A DNA stretch of 64,000 nt from Serratia marcescens (GTDB lineage: Bacteria; Pseudomonadota; Gammaproteobacteria; Enterobacterales; Enterobacteriaceae). Positions 1 through 8,750 of this stretch are shown here, in pieces. The notes under the pieces are model-generated. The model was not told the DNA's origin. It made no database searches and was given only the letters and a program-made list of their open reading frames with translations. The stretch spans positions 2,356,001-2,420,000 of the forward strand of contig NZ_VFMJ01000001.1 of the NCBI RefSeq assembly GCF_006715005.1, read 5' to 3'. The position numbers were made by a program, and so were the translations under genes. Each line of letters opens with the position of its first letter. The stretch's first letter is position 1.

Positions 1-1
1 A

Positions 2-328
2 CATGATGTATACAAAGAAATAAACGCCAAATCTATCGAACATGTTTTCCCTAGAAATCCGTCGGACACCTCCGATTGGATTAAAGACGAAGATTATTCA
101 GAACATATTGATGTAGTTGATTGTATTGGTAACTTGGTACTTCTTAGCAAATCGAAGAACTCATCAGCCAGCAATCATGACTTCGAGGTTAAAAAGGAAA
201 GATATCTCAAGGATCGTATGTCAGATTACCCGCGAAGCTTAAAGATAACTCACGAATCAAATTGGACTATTGCTAAAATAAAATCCAATCGTGACCAGTT
301 AGCTGAACAGATTATAGTAAACCCATGA
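2..328 (+). CDS. DUF1524/GmrSD-type HNH nuclease, C-terminal part
   Basis: This is the last 108 residues of a protein that begins before the window. The motif SIEHVFPRNP followed by IGNLVLLSKSKNSSASN matches the conserved core of DUF1524, the HNH-like nuclease domain found at the C-terminus of GmrSD-type modification-dependent restriction enzymes, usually behind a DUF262 domain. The His of EHVFP would be the metal/catalytic residue. The codons are AT-rich compared with the following genes, which suggests the end of an acquired island. The N-terminal domain is not visible, so the full architecture cannot be confirmed. Confidence 0.75.
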   Translation, partial: HDVYKEINAKSIEHVFPRNPSDTSDWIKDEDYSEHIDVVDCIGNLVLLSKSKNSSASNHDFEVKKERYLKDRMSDYPRSLKITHESNWTIAKIKSNRDQLAEQIIVNP

Positions 329-474
329 GCATCATCTATTTCCAAACAAACAGGTGTATACTAGTTTGAAGAGAACAGGGCCTGAATTATAAGCTAAATG
401 CCCTCAGTAATGCATTGGCATGACTCGCAAAGACATCCAAGCTTGCATCATAATCCCCCTGTTCTCCACTATCC

Positions 475-504
475 AAAAATCCACGCTTCCGCGTGGATTT
501 TTTT
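475..504 (+). terminator. Intrinsic terminator after the DUF1524 gene
   Basis: Arms AAATCCACGC and GCGTGGATTT enclose a TTCC loop and are followed by a T run. The A run before the stem could let it act in both directions, closing both the upstream gene and the converging tautomerase gene. The stretch 329-474 before it shows no gene. Confidence 0.85.
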
Positions 505-530
505 GTCCTGATATCCCCAGACTCACCCCA

Positions 531-959
531 TCAACTTCCCTCCCACACCGAAGGCCGGTTCTCGCTGCGCCACTTCTCGCCCGGCGCCGTTCCCGGCGCC
601 GGCGGTTTTAATCCGTCAATCGTCCACAGCGAGAACGGCGTTTCGTCGACGTGCAGTTCCCAGCGCAACCCGCGGGCGGCGATGTAGGGTTGCAGGATGC
701 GGGTGCAGGCCGCCAGGAATTGCTGCTGCTCCGCGTCGTTGTCCATGGCGCGCGCGATGTGATCGATGGTCACCCGTACGAAATCATCGGCCGGTTCGCC
801 GCCGAGATAGGCCGAACCTGGCGGCAGCGCGTGGAAGAACACGTTGACGTAAAAGCGCGGCAAAAAATCCTGGTACAGGGCGGTGACCTTCTGCGCAATC
901 GCGCGTTTATCGGCGGCGCTGAAGGCCGGCTCAGGATGGTAAATCTGCCACAGTGGCAT
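531..959 (-). CDS. Tautomerase family protein (cis-CaaD-like)
   Basis: A 142-residue protein starting MPLWQIYHP, with Pro as residue 2. In the tautomerase superfamily, Met removal exposes this Pro as the catalytic base. Length and N-terminus fit the Tautomerase_3 (cis-CaaD-like) family, whose members are about 140 residues rather than the 60-80 of 4-oxalocrotonate tautomerase. The start has a GAGGAG ribosome site. It is transcribed away from the HxlR regulator at 1126, across a control region with two palindromes, which suggests regulation by that HxlR protein. The natural substrate cannot be read from sequence. Confidence 0.8.
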   Translation of the reverse strand: MPLWQIYHPEPAFSAADKRAIAQKVTALYQDFLPRFYVNVFFHALPPGSAYLGGEPADDFVRVTIDHIARAMDNDAEQQQFLAACTRILQPYIAARGLRWELHVDETPFSLWTIDGLKPPAPGTAPGEKWRSENRPSVWEGS

Positions 960-1028
960 AACGTTTTCTCCTCGGTGAAGGCGTGGGTTTCCGGCCGGCG
1001 TTCAGGCCATCAGCCGCTGTTAAATAAA

Positions 1029-1070
1029 TACTCCAATAATAAGAGTAATAACTCCAATTATTGAAGTTAT
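1029..1070. promoter_or_regulatory. Tandem palindromic operators between tautomerase and HxlR genes
   Basis: Two adjacent palindromes share a core. Positions 1029-1047 have arms TACTC and GAGTA around an A/T centre. Positions 1048-1070 form a 23-bp near-palindrome with arms ATAACT and AGTTAT around CAATTATTG. Both contain ACTCCAAT. The location between divergent start codons and the tandem arrangement fit a dimeric winged-helix repressor, most simply the HxlR protein at 1126. Binding is inferred. Confidence 0.6.
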
Positions 1071-1125
1071 CAAGCCGAGGCGATAAAATTATCCGCATTC
1101 GGGCGTCAAACAGAGGTAAGGCAAC

Positions 1126-1620
1126 GTGAAAGCAAAAGGGTTTGAAGGCATGACGTGCTCGGTGGCGCACGTGCTGTCGGCATTGGGCGATCGCTGGGGT
1201 GCGATCCTCATGCGCGATCTGCTGCTGGGGCTCTCGCGCTATGACGATTTGCGCCAGTCGACCGGTATCACCAACAATACGCTGACCGATCGGCTCAAGG
1301 CCCTGGAAAACCATGGCCTTATCGAAAAGCGGCAATACCAGACGCGCCCCGATCGTTACGAGTACCTGCCGACGGAGAAGGGAAAAGATCTCGGGCTGCT
1401 GGTGATGGCGATGATTCAGATTGGCGATAAATGGAATCTGTCCGAGCTGGCCGGGCCGCCGCTGCGCGTGGTTGACCGCGTGACCGGCCACCCGGCCACC
1501 CTGCGCGTAGTGGATGGCGTGACCGGCGAATCGTTGCCGCTGCAAAACCTGGCGCTGGCCGCCGGGCCCGGCGCCGATGAGATCACGCAATGGCGGCTGG
1601 CCGTCGGCAAAACCCGCTAA
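1126..1620 (+). CDS. HxlR family winged-helix transcriptional regulator
   Basis: A 164-residue protein with the HxlR domain in its first ~110 residues. It has CSVAHVLSALGDRWGAIL at the start, the recognition region around NNTLTDRLKALENHGLI, and the wing RPDRYEYLPTEKG. The Cys near residue 11 lies where redox- or electrophile-sensing HxlR proteins have theirs. The start is GTG with an AGAGG site. The C-terminal ~50 residues carry two near-repeats (RVVDRVTG and RVVDGVTG) and are longer than in a minimal HxlR protein. It is divergent from the tautomerase gene, its likely target. Confidence 0.88.
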   Translation: MKAKGFEGMTCSVAHVLSALGDRWGAILMRDLLLGLSRYDDLRQSTGITNNTLTDRLKALENHGLIEKRQYQTRPDRYEYLPTEKGKDLGLLVMAMIQIGDKWNLSELAGPPLRVVDRVTGHPATLRVVDGVTGESLPLQNLALAAGPGADEITQWRLAVGKTR

Positions 1621-1627
1621 CGGTGCG

Positions 1628-2203
1628 CTACAACAGCGCTATCATCTTCAGTAGTTCGACCCGATTGCGGATGCCGAACTTTTTGCCGGCGTTATTGAGG
1701 TGCGAATAAACGGTTTTCGGGTGCAGGTTAAGCCGTCGAGCGGTCAGGCGGATATCTTCGGTGCGGGCGGTTTCACACAGCACCGCCGCTTCGCCAGGCG
1801 TGATCGCCGCCGCCCGCTGCCGGTTCACCACGTGCCGTTCGCTCGTCTCCTGGCGGGCCAGCGTTGCGCAGGTCTCTCGCACCACCTGTAACGCTTCCCG
1901 TTTGTGCAAAATCGCATCCGGCTGCGCCGCCGCGATAAATGCCAGGATCAGCGGCGAAGTCTTATCGACGAAGAACAATATCCGGACATTTTTATATTCA
2001 GCGCGGCAAAGGTGAATAAACGTCAAATAGGCTTCGAATCGATAAATTTCATGGGGAAAATCCATGATAATTAAATCAGGCGCCGGGCTTATATTTTTAA
2101 CGATGTTAATATTGGGCGAAGATAAGGTTATCACCCCACCGCCTAATAATGTTTTCATGCCCAACCGGCACAGCGGTGAACCGTCGATATAAATCACTCT
2201 CAC
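1628..2203 (-). CDS. LuxR-type response-regulator-like transcription factor
   Basis: A 191-residue protein with an N-terminal receiver-like segment (VIYIDGSPLCRLGMKTLL, then LIIMDFP) and a C-terminal LuxR/FixJ helix-turn-helix (ITPGEAAVL ... LHPKTVYSHLNNAGKKFGI). I chose the GTG start at 2203 because AAGGAG sits 7 bases upstream; an open frame runs 35 codons further but has no comparable site. The receiver looks degenerate, lacking a clear acidic pocket, as in fimbrial regulators of the FimW/RcsB-like type. Its position beside the pilin gene and facing away suggests control of the fimbrial operon. Confidence 0.75.
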   Translation of the reverse strand: MRVIYIDGSPLCRLGMKTLLGGGVITLSSPNINIVKNISPAPDLIIMDFPHEIYRFEAYLTFIHLCRAEYKNVRILFFVDKTSPLILAFIAAAQPDAILHKREALQVVRETCATLARQETSERHVVNRQRAAAITPGEAAVLCETARTEDIRLTARRLNLHPKTVYSHLNNAGKKFGIRNRVELLKMIALL

Positions 2204-2683
2204 TTTAATTCTCCTTATCAGCATGGACGCATGCTTCCACACCTCAGGCGGCTTGTCGCTGCTCTTTTTTGGGGTAATTCGCCTGCAAAGCACACCGATA
2301 TAAAACATCTTGATAACATGTTTTTCAAATAATCAGGCAACCGTCAGCACGTTGATTAATACGCAAAAAAGGCATGAATGTTTCAAATTATTTCAATCAC
2401 AAAAACTGGCAATCCAATAAAATCGCAACGCAATGATATAGATCTATTTTCTATTTTGTATGATATAAGCGCAAATGAAAAAAAATGTAACAGCAGGCTT
2501 TCTCGTCTTATTGCCTTATTCAAAAGGCCTATAGGGAAAATTCTTAGTTTGTTAGGATGAAAATCCATGCTTGCCGAGGCGTTTAAAAAACAATTGCGCA
2601 ACATGATTAACCCACAACCGCACGTCAGTAATTTATTACTGTCAGGAAAGCTTTTCTCTAAAGTAAATTAAAGGGCATTTCAC
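2204..2683. promoter_or_regulatory. AT-rich fimbrial control region with a palindrome
   Basis: This 480-bp stretch between the divergent LuxR-type gene and the pilin gene is much richer in A/T than its neighbours. At 2626-2641 there is a 16-bp palindrome with arms CAGTAAT and ATTACTG, about 40 bp before the pilin start, well placed for an operator. I saw no pair of long inverted repeats marking an invertible switch. Short open frames here have no coding character. Confidence 0.55.
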
Positions 2684-3217
2684 ATGAATGTTAAATTAGT
2701 CGCATTATCCATGCTGGCTCTCTCCGGCACCTGTGCGGCCGCTTCGTCCAATACGGTGCAATTTAAAGGCGAAGTCAGCACGCAAACCTGCTCGGTAAAT
2801 ATTAACGGCAACCAATCCAACCCGGTCGTTCTGCTGCCGACCGTCGCCGCCAGCAAGCTCGCCGCCAAAGGCGCCACCGCCGGCGACACCACGTTTACCG
2901 TCAACGTGACCGGCTGTGCGGCCGCAACCAGCGATACGGCGATCAAAACCGTGCTGGCGGGCAATAATCCGACCACAAACGGCAACCTGGGCAACGCGGG
3001 CGATGCGGCCAAAGTGTCCATTCAACTGCTGGACAGCGACGCCACCACGCCGCTGTCGTTCGCCAGCGGTTCGACCGTCACTACCTCTGCGATGACGCTG
3101 GCGAAAGACGCCACCTCCACCTCGCAGAACCTGGTGGCCCGCTACTACGCGGAAGACACCGGCGTGGCGGCCGGTTCGGTGATCGCCACCGCACAGTTCG
3201 CCATTAGCTACAAATAA
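2684..3217 (+). CDS. Type 1-like fimbrial major subunit
   Basis: A 177-residue pilin. Signal peptide at residues 1-20 (MNVKLVALSMLALSG...CAAA). The mature N-terminal region has VQFKGEV, and the disulphide pair is TCSVNI plus a second Cys in VTGCAA. The C-terminus ends in AQFAISYK, with the penultimate aromatic residue used in donor-strand exchange. The protein is rich in Ala, Thr and Ser, as in the FimA family. It is the first gene of the operon and is followed by a hairpin that probably raises its expression over the downstream genes. Confidence 0.92.
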   Translation: MNVKLVALSMLALSGTCAAASSNTVQFKGEVSTQTCSVNINGNQSNPVVLLPTVAASKLAAKGATAGDTTFTVNVTGCAAATSDTAIKTVLAGNNPTTNGNLGNAGDAAKVSIQLLDSDATTPLSFASGSTVTTSAMTLAKDATSTSQNLVARYYAEDTGVAAGSVIATAQFAISYK

Positions 3218-3247
3218 GCCGGCGTCAGGCGCCATACCTGTTGATGC

Positions 3248-3275
3248 CAGCGCCGTTCCTTAGCGAACGGCGCTG
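3248..3275 (+). terminator. Hairpin between pilin and chaperone genes
   Basis: A perfect 11-bp stem, CAGCGCCGTTC with GAACGGCGCTG, around a 6-base loop and without a T run. It fits a partial terminator or an RNA 3'-end stabiliser that leaves the major pilin transcript in excess, as is common in fimbrial operons. It also argues that the chaperone start lies downstream of 3275. Confidence 0.6.
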
Positions 3276-3306
3276 TATGACTCGCTCCCTTTATCGGTTC
3301 ACGTTT

Positions 3307-4029
3307 ATGCCGCAGATAACCCGCTCCGCCCGCCAATGGGCCGCCCTGTCGCTTTGCCTGATAAGTTTTGCCGCTACCCACGCGTCGGCCAGCGTGACGC
3401 TGCTCGGCAACCGCGTGATCTACCCCGCCGAGGCACGGGAAAAAACGCTGCAGTTCACCAACGACGACGGCACCCCGGCGCTGATGCAAATCTGGCTCGA
3501 CATCAATAACCCCAAATCCACGCCGGAAAACGCCGATGCGCCCTTTGTCGCCTCGCCGCAAATCTTCCGCATGAATCCGCACAGCGGGCAGATGGTGCGG
3601 CTGTCGTTCGTCGGCCAACCGCTGCCGCGCGATCGCGAATCGCTGTTCTACCTCAACTTCCTGCAGGTGCCCGCGGTGCGCCAGACGGACAGCGACAAGA
3701 ACAAACTGCTGCTGGTGGTCACCAATCGGCTGAAGGTGTTCTATCGCCCCGCCGGGCTGGCCGGTGACGCCAACCACGTTATCGATCGGCTCAGCCTGCG
3801 CCAGGCCGGCAACGCGCTGCACGTCGACAACCCGACCGGCTACTACGCCAACGTCAGCCAGGCCGCGATCCTCAGCGGCGCGAAACGCACCGTGATCCCG
3901 CAGGCGGATCTGATCCCGCCGTTTTCGCAGGCCAGCTGGCCGGTGAACGGGGAGGTGCGGCAGGTCGCACTGCGCGTCATCAATGACTATGGGGTGGAAA
4001 TCACACGCACCCTGAGCGTCGCGCGCTGA
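3307..4029 (+). CDS. Periplasmic fimbrial chaperone (FimC/PapD family)
   Basis: About 240 residues. Signal peptide MPQITRSARQWAALSLCLIS... cleaved near HASA. Domain 1 begins SVTLLGNRVIYPAE, with the conserved Arg that binds the subunit C-terminus; the partner Lys is in NRLKVFYRP. This signature places it among PapD-like chaperones, which hold pilins in the periplasm and deliver them to the usher. Starts at 3277 or 3241 are also open, but 3241 would run through the hairpin and 3277 gives an unusually long signal n-region. None has a strong ribosome site. Confidence 0.9.
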   Translation: MPQITRSARQWAALSLCLISFAATHASASVTLLGNRVIYPAEAREKTLQFTNDDGTPALMQIWLDINNPKSTPENADAPFVASPQIFRMNPHSGQMVRLSFVGQPLPRDRESLFYLNFLQVPAVRQTDSDKNKLLLVVTNRLKVFYRPAGLAGDANHVIDRLSLRQAGNALHVDNPTGYYANVSQAAILSGAKRTVIPQADLIPPFSQASWPVNGEVRQVALRVINDYGVEITRTLSVAR

Positions 4030-4049
4030 CACCAGACAGGGAGGTTTTC

Positions 4050-6584
4050 ATGTTCGATGCTCGCAAAGCGACGCCGCTGCCCGCACGCTGGTGTTGCGCG
4101 CTGCTGGCGCTGCCGCTGGGCTGCGCCGCCGCCGACGGCTATACCTTCGATCCCACGCTGCTGCGCGGCAGCGTGCTGAGCAACAGCGCCCTGAGCCAGT
4201 TCAACCAACAGGACGCGGTCGCCCCCGGCAGCTATCAGATCGATCTGTACCTCAACGGCCAGTTTCTCGAGCGCGATCAAATTCGCTTCGTGCGCGAAGG
4301 CAAGCAGGTGCTGCCCTGTTTCGATCGGCCGCAGCTGACGCGCTTCGGGCTGAAAAATCCGCCGGCGGCCGCCGAAGCAGAATGCCTGCTGCCCGGTCGG
4401 GATCTGAAGGACATCACGGTGAGCGCGGACATTTCGCGGCTGCGGCTGGATCTGAGCATTCCGCAGGCGCTGTTGAACGGCCAGCCGCGTGGCAGCGTCA
4501 ATCCCGCCAGCCTGGACAGCGGCGAATCGATGGCCTTCGTCAATTACAACCTCAACCAGTACCACGTCAGCTACCGACAGGGGCAAACCCGCGATCTCGA
4601 CTCGACCTACGCCAACCTGAACGGTGGGTTCAACCTCGGGCTATGGCGCTACCGCCAGCAGTCCAGCTACCGCTACGATCGGGAGTTCGGCGGCCACCTG
4701 GACACCAGCCGCCGCTACGTGCAGCGCGCAATTTTGCCCTGGCGCAGCGAAATGCTGTTGGGCGAAGGGTTTACCGACGGGCACTTCTTCTCCGGCCTGG
4801 GCTTTCGCGGCATTCAGCTCAGTTCGGACGACCGCATGCTGCCGGATTCACAGCGCGGCTATGCGCCGGTGGTGCGCGGCGTGGCGAAAAGCAACGCGCG
4901 CGTGACGGTGCTGCAGGGCAAAAGCACGCTGTATGAAACCACCGTCGCGCCGGGGCCGTTCGCCATCAACGATCTGTACGCCACCAACTACGCCGGCGAT
5001 CTCACCGTGGTGGTGACCGAAGCCGACGGCAGCGTCAGCACCTTCACCGTGCCGTTCGCCGCGGTGCCGGAATCCATCCGCCCCGGCCAGTCGCGCTACT
5101 CCGCGATCGTCGGCCGTTCCCGCTACGTCGGCGACAACGATCTGTTCAGCGAAGTGACCTGGCAGCACGGCCTGACCAACGCCCTGACCTTCAACCTCGG
5201 CAACCAGCTGGCGGACGGCTACCAGGCGATGATGCTGGGCGGCGTGTACAGCAGCTGGCTGGGCGCCTTCGGCATGGATACCACCTATTCCCACGCCAGC
5301 CTGCCGGACGGCGGCGCCTCCGGCTGGATGCTGCACCTCTCTTACAGCCGAACCTTCAGCCCGACGGACACCACCTTATCCATCGCCGGCTACCGCTACT
5401 CTACCGAAGGCTTTCGCGATCTCAGCGACGTGCTCGGCGTACGGCGCGCCGCCACTACCGGCCAAAACTGGCAGTCCGACTCCTACCGCCAGCGTTCGCG
5501 CTTCGAGGTCGCCGTCAATCAGGGGATGGGGGCATTCGGCAGCCTGACGATGTCCGGCTCGACTCAGGACTACCGCGATCAGCGCGGCCGCGATAATCAG
5601 CTCCAGTTGGGTTGGGGGAAAACCTTCGGCAACGGCGTGGCGCTTAACCTCTCCGTCACCCGCACCCGCAGCCTGGGCTACAGCAACGGCGACTACCGCG
5701 GCTACGGGCCGCTGGACAACGTCTACAGTGCGCCGCTGGCGCAGAACACGCAAACCGTCACCGCCCTGTCGCTGAGCTTCCCGCTCGGACGTTCATCATC
5801 CGCCCCCAGCGTCTCGCTGTTGGCCAACCACAGCCAGGGTCAGGGCGGCAACTATCAGGCTGCGCTGTCGGGCAGCGTCGGCGACGAGCAGCCGGTCAGC
5901 TACGGCCTGAACTTCACCACCGACGACGATCGCCAACAAAGCATCTGGGGCGGCAACCTGCAAACCCGCCTGCCTTACGCCAACGTCACCGGCTCGTTCT
6001 CCACCGCGCGCCAGTACCGACAAGGCTCCCTGTCGCTGCAGGGCGCCGTGGTGGCGCACCGCGGCGGCGTGACATTAGGGCCGTATGTCGGCGATACCTT
6101 CGCCCTGATCGATGCGCCCGGCGCCAGCGGCGCACGGGTGATGGACGGCCAGGGCGCGCGCGTCGATCGCTTCGGCTACGCCCTGGCGCCGTCGCTGGTG
6201 CCCTATCACTACAACACCGTCGCGCTGAACCCCGAGGGCATGAACGACAAAGCGGAACTGGAAGACGGCCAGCGCCGCGTCGCCCCGTACGCCGGCGCCA
6301 CGGTGCGCCTGCACTTCAACACCGTGCGCGGCCAGGCGCTGCTGATCACCGCGCAGCGGCCCGATAACGCACCGATCCCGATGGGCGCCAACGTCCTTGA
6401 CACGGCAGGCAACAGCGTGGGCATGGTCGGCCAGGCCAATCAGGTATATCTGCGCAGCGATAAGCGCGCCGGGGAACTGACGCTGAACTGGGGCGACGCG
6501 CCCAGCCAGCAGTGCACGCTGCATTACCGCTTGCCCGCCGGGGAAGACGGCCCGATTCAGCGGCTCAGCGCCCCATGTCGCTAG
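4050..6584 (+). CDS. Outer-membrane fimbrial usher
   Basis: An 844-residue PapC/FimD-family usher of normal length. After a signal peptide ending near CAAADG, the mature protein starts with YTFDPTLLRGS, the usher N-terminal domain that captures chaperone-subunit complexes. A central beta-barrel with plug (region around VVRGVAKSNARVTVLQ) and two C-terminal domains follow, ending in QCTLHYRLPAG. An AGGGAGG site precedes the start, and the gene lies 20 bp after the chaperone in the same operon. It should form the pore for secretion and assembly of the pilus. Confidence 0.94.
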   Translation: MFDARKATPLPARWCCALLALPLGCAAADGYTFDPTLLRGSVLSNSALSQFNQQDAVAPGSYQIDLYLNGQFLERDQIRFVREGKQVLPCFDRPQLTRFGLKNPPAAAEAECLLPGRDLKDITVSADISRLRLDLSIPQALLNGQPRGSVNPASLDSGESMAFVNYNLNQYHVSYRQGQTRDLDSTYANLNGGFNLGLWRYRQQSSYRYDREFGGHLDTSRRYVQRAILPWRSEMLLGEGFTDGHFFSGLGFRGIQLSSDDRMLPDSQRGYAPVVRGVAKSNARVTVLQGKSTLYETTVAPGPFAINDLYATNYAGDLTVVVTEADGSVSTFTVPFAAVPESIRPGQSRYSAIVGRSRYVGDNDLFSEVTWQHGLTNALTFNLGNQLADGYQAMMLGGVYSSWLGAFGMDTTYSHASLPDGGASGWMLHLSYSRTFSPTDTTLSIAGYRYSTEGFRDLSDVLGVRRAATTGQNWQSDSYRQRSRFEVAVNQGMGAFGSLTMSGSTQDYRDQRGRDNQLQLGWGKTFGNGVALNLSVTRTRSLGYSNGDYRGYGPLDNVYSAPLAQNTQTVTALSLSFPLGRSSSAPSVSLLANHSQGQGGNYQAALSGSVGDEQPVSYGLNFTTDDDRQQSIWGGNLQTRLPYANVTGSFSTARQYRQGSLSLQGAVVAHRGGVTLGPYVGDTFALIDAPGASGARVMDGQGARVDRFGYALAPSLVPYHYNTVALNPEGMNDKAELEDGQRRVAPYAGATVRLHFNTVRGQALLITAQRPDNAPIPMGANVLDTAGNSVGMVGQANQVYLRSDKRAGELTLNWGDAPSQQCTLHYRLPAGEDGPIQRLSAPCR

Positions 6585-6612
6585 CCCATTAAACGTATTC
6601 TCAGGAGAGACG

Positions 6613-7953
6613 ATGAAACGTATTGCTTACCCGATCGCCGCCCTGGCGCTGCTTGCTCTGTCGCTGTTCGGCGCGCCCGCCGCGCTGGCCCAATGCACCC
6701 GAGTCGCCCCCTGGATCGATTCCGGTTGCGATCCCTGCGGGGTGGGCACGGCGCTGGGCCGGGTCAATCTGACCAGCACTTACCTGCAGCCCGTCGGTAC
6801 GCCGCTCGGCACCAGCGTGTTCGATCTTACGTCCGGCACGCGCTATCCGGATCCCAACAAGGTGCTGTATGAGTGCGACGCCAGCGATGCGGGGCAGATC
6901 TATGAAGTCTTCGCCACCAACGGCGACGATCGCGTCGGCGGCTATTACGATCTGGGCGCCCAAGACGGCAACCCCAACTACTACGCCACCTATTTCCCCT
7001 ATGTCGGCATCCGCCTGACCCACCTGGATTCCGGCAAGGTTTTTACCCGCTACTGGCAGTCGGCGCCGATTACCCGCTACGCCACCGTCGGCAGCAAAAT
7101 TCAGATCCGGGTGAAAGACTTCAGCGCCATCCGTGCCGACCTGATCCGCATCAGTTCGCTGCCGGGCGCGGGTGCCAGCAACTACTGTGGCTACAGCGCC
7201 GGCAACCCGCTGGTGGGCATGGCCTCGACCACCGGCAATTCGAACTATACCTGCACGCAGCCGAACGGCTATGTTACCTTTCAGGGGCCCGGCATCGCCT
7301 CGGATCCTATCGGCAGCGACTCCGCCACCAACTACGCCACCTGGGGCACCGGGCGCTGGAACGCGATGGGCATGGGCACCGCACCGATCTCCTCCTTGAC
7401 CTATACAGCCACCTGCGTGGCGCGCAACGTCACGCCGCTGGTGATCCTGCCGACCATTTCCGTCAGCCAGTTGACCGCCGGGCAAACCTCACAGGCGCAG
7501 TTCACCATCAATATCGAATGTGACAACGCCGCCGTCTCCGGCGTCAGCAGCAACAATACCGCCCTCGGCCTGCAAGTGCCGTATGAAAGCTATGTCGCGG
7601 CGCAGCAACTCGGGCTGGTCAGTGCCAACGGCGGCGTGAGCTACCTGCTCTCCAGCGGCTACGGCACCGACAGCAGCGTCGCCACCGGCGTGGGTATCGC
7701 GCTCGCCAACGCCGGCAACGGCGCGCCGATGAACTTCGTCGGCTGGGCGCGCTGCAGCGCCGGGCAATGCCCGCAGGGCAACGACGCCGGCTGGTACCCG
7801 GTGCTCAACGGCGCCAGCGGCGGCGGCAGCACCGCGGCGGGATTCACCCACTACACCACTCAACTGACCGCCACGCTCGCCCGGCTGCCCGGGCAAACTG
7901 TCACCGCCGGCAAAGTGGACGCCAGGGCCTACGTCTGGGTTAAGGTGCAATAA
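6613..7953 (+). CDS. Fimbrial tip adhesin-like subunit
   Basis: A 446-residue exported protein with a signal peptide ending near AALAQ. It is more than twice the length of a pilin, as expected for a two-domain tip adhesin: a Cys-rich N-terminal domain (CTRVAPWIDSGCDPCGVG) and a C-terminal pilin-like domain from about residue 265 (ITYTATCVARN ... YVWVKVQ). The position after the usher is typical. The receptor cannot be predicted. The sequence diverges from FimH and PapG, and I do not recognise a named family. Confidence 0.75.
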   Translation: MKRIAYPIAALALLALSLFGAPAALAQCTRVAPWIDSGCDPCGVGTALGRVNLTSTYLQPVGTPLGTSVFDLTSGTRYPDPNKVLYECDASDAGQIYEVFATNGDDRVGGYYDLGAQDGNPNYYATYFPYVGIRLTHLDSGKVFTRYWQSAPITRYATVGSKIQIRVKDFSAIRADLIRISSLPGAGASNYCGYSAGNPLVGMASTTGNSNYTCTQPNGYVTFQGPGIASDPIGSDSATNYATWGTGRWNAMGMGTAPISSLTYTATCVARNVTPLVILPTISVSQLTAGQTSQAQFTINIECDNAAVSGVSSNNTALGLQVPYESYVAAQQLGLVSANGGVSYLLSSGYGTDSSVATGVGIALANAGNGAPMNFVGWARCSAGQCPQGNDAGWYPVLNGASGGGSTAAGFTHYTTQLTATLARLPGQTVTAGKVDARAYVWVKVQ

Positions 7954-8705
7954 TGATGAGAAAGAAATATCTGACGATGGGATGCGCTCTGCTGCTGGCG
8001 CTGACGGCCATGGGCGCGCAGGCGGGCATCATCGCCTCGGCCACCCGGGTGATTTTCCGCGAGGGAGACACGGAAAAAACCCTGATGTTGCTCAACACCA
8101 ACGGCTATCCGATCGTAGCGCAAACCTGGGTCGATAACGGCGATGTCAACGCCGCACCCGAACTGTCCCGCGCGCCGTTTGTCACCCTGCCCAGCGTATT
8201 CGCCCTGCAGCCTTCGGCGCTGAAAGGGCTGCGGATCCTGTTTGCCGGCGCGGCCCTGCCCACCGACAGAGAATCGGTGTTCTGGCTTAACCTGTATGAG
8301 ATCCCGCCCAGCCGACCGACCACGCCGCCGCTGGCGTCGCACGTGACGCTGGCGATGAACACGCAGATGAAAATCTTCTACCGCCCCAAAGCGCTGAAGG
8401 GTAACGCCGACAACGCGGCCGAGGCCGTCTCGTTCTCGCTGCAAAAATCGCCGGGCGGCTATCTGCTGCGCTGCCACAACCGGTCGGCGTTTTATCTCTC
8501 CTTCGCCCGCATCGCCGTGCAAACCGACAGGCGCGATTACCCGGTGCGGCAAGAAAGCGACATGATGACCGCGCCGTTCAGCGTGCGAGATTACCCCCTC
8601 GATGGCGTTGCGGCGCTGACACTCCCTTCACAGGTCGCCGTTCAGGCCACCCTCATCAACGACCAGGGCCAACAGATCGTCAAATCATACACAGCAAACC
8701 CATAA
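7953..8705 (+). CDS. Second periplasmic fimbrial chaperone
   Basis: 250 residues, overlapping the adhesin stop by one base (TAATG), so probably translationally coupled. The signal peptide ends near GAQA. The mature protein begins GIIASATRVIFREGDTEK, with the subunit-binding Arg, and has the matching Lys in NTQMKIFYRP. It is clearly a paralogue of the chaperone at 3307. Its place directly after the adhesin suggests it may be dedicated to that subunit. A two-chaperone operon is less usual than a single-chaperone one. Confidence 0.88.
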   Translation: MMRKKYLTMGCALLLALTAMGAQAGIIASATRVIFREGDTEKTLMLLNTNGYPIVAQTWVDNGDVNAAPELSRAPFVTLPSVFALQPSALKGLRILFAGAALPTDRESVFWLNLYEIPPSRPTTPPLASHVTLAMNTQMKIFYRPKALKGNADNAAEAVSFSLQKSPGGYLLRCHNRSAFYLSFARIAVQTDRRDYPVRQESDMMTAPFSVRDYPLDGVAALTLPSQVAVQATLINDQGQQIVKSYTANP

Positions 8706-8750
8706 CGATAAAAAGCAGCACATTTTTTTTAAGTACAGGAAATAGGGAAA

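Noticed and set aside
2378-2560. 60-codon open frame in the fimbrial control region
   Set aside because: No ribosome site, no recognised pattern, and AT-rich DNA throughout; better read as regulatory sequence.
2204-2683. Possible invertible promoter switch of the fimS type before the pilin gene
   Set aside because: No pair of distant inverted repeats was found and no recombinase gene is adjacent; only a compact 16-bp palindrome is present.
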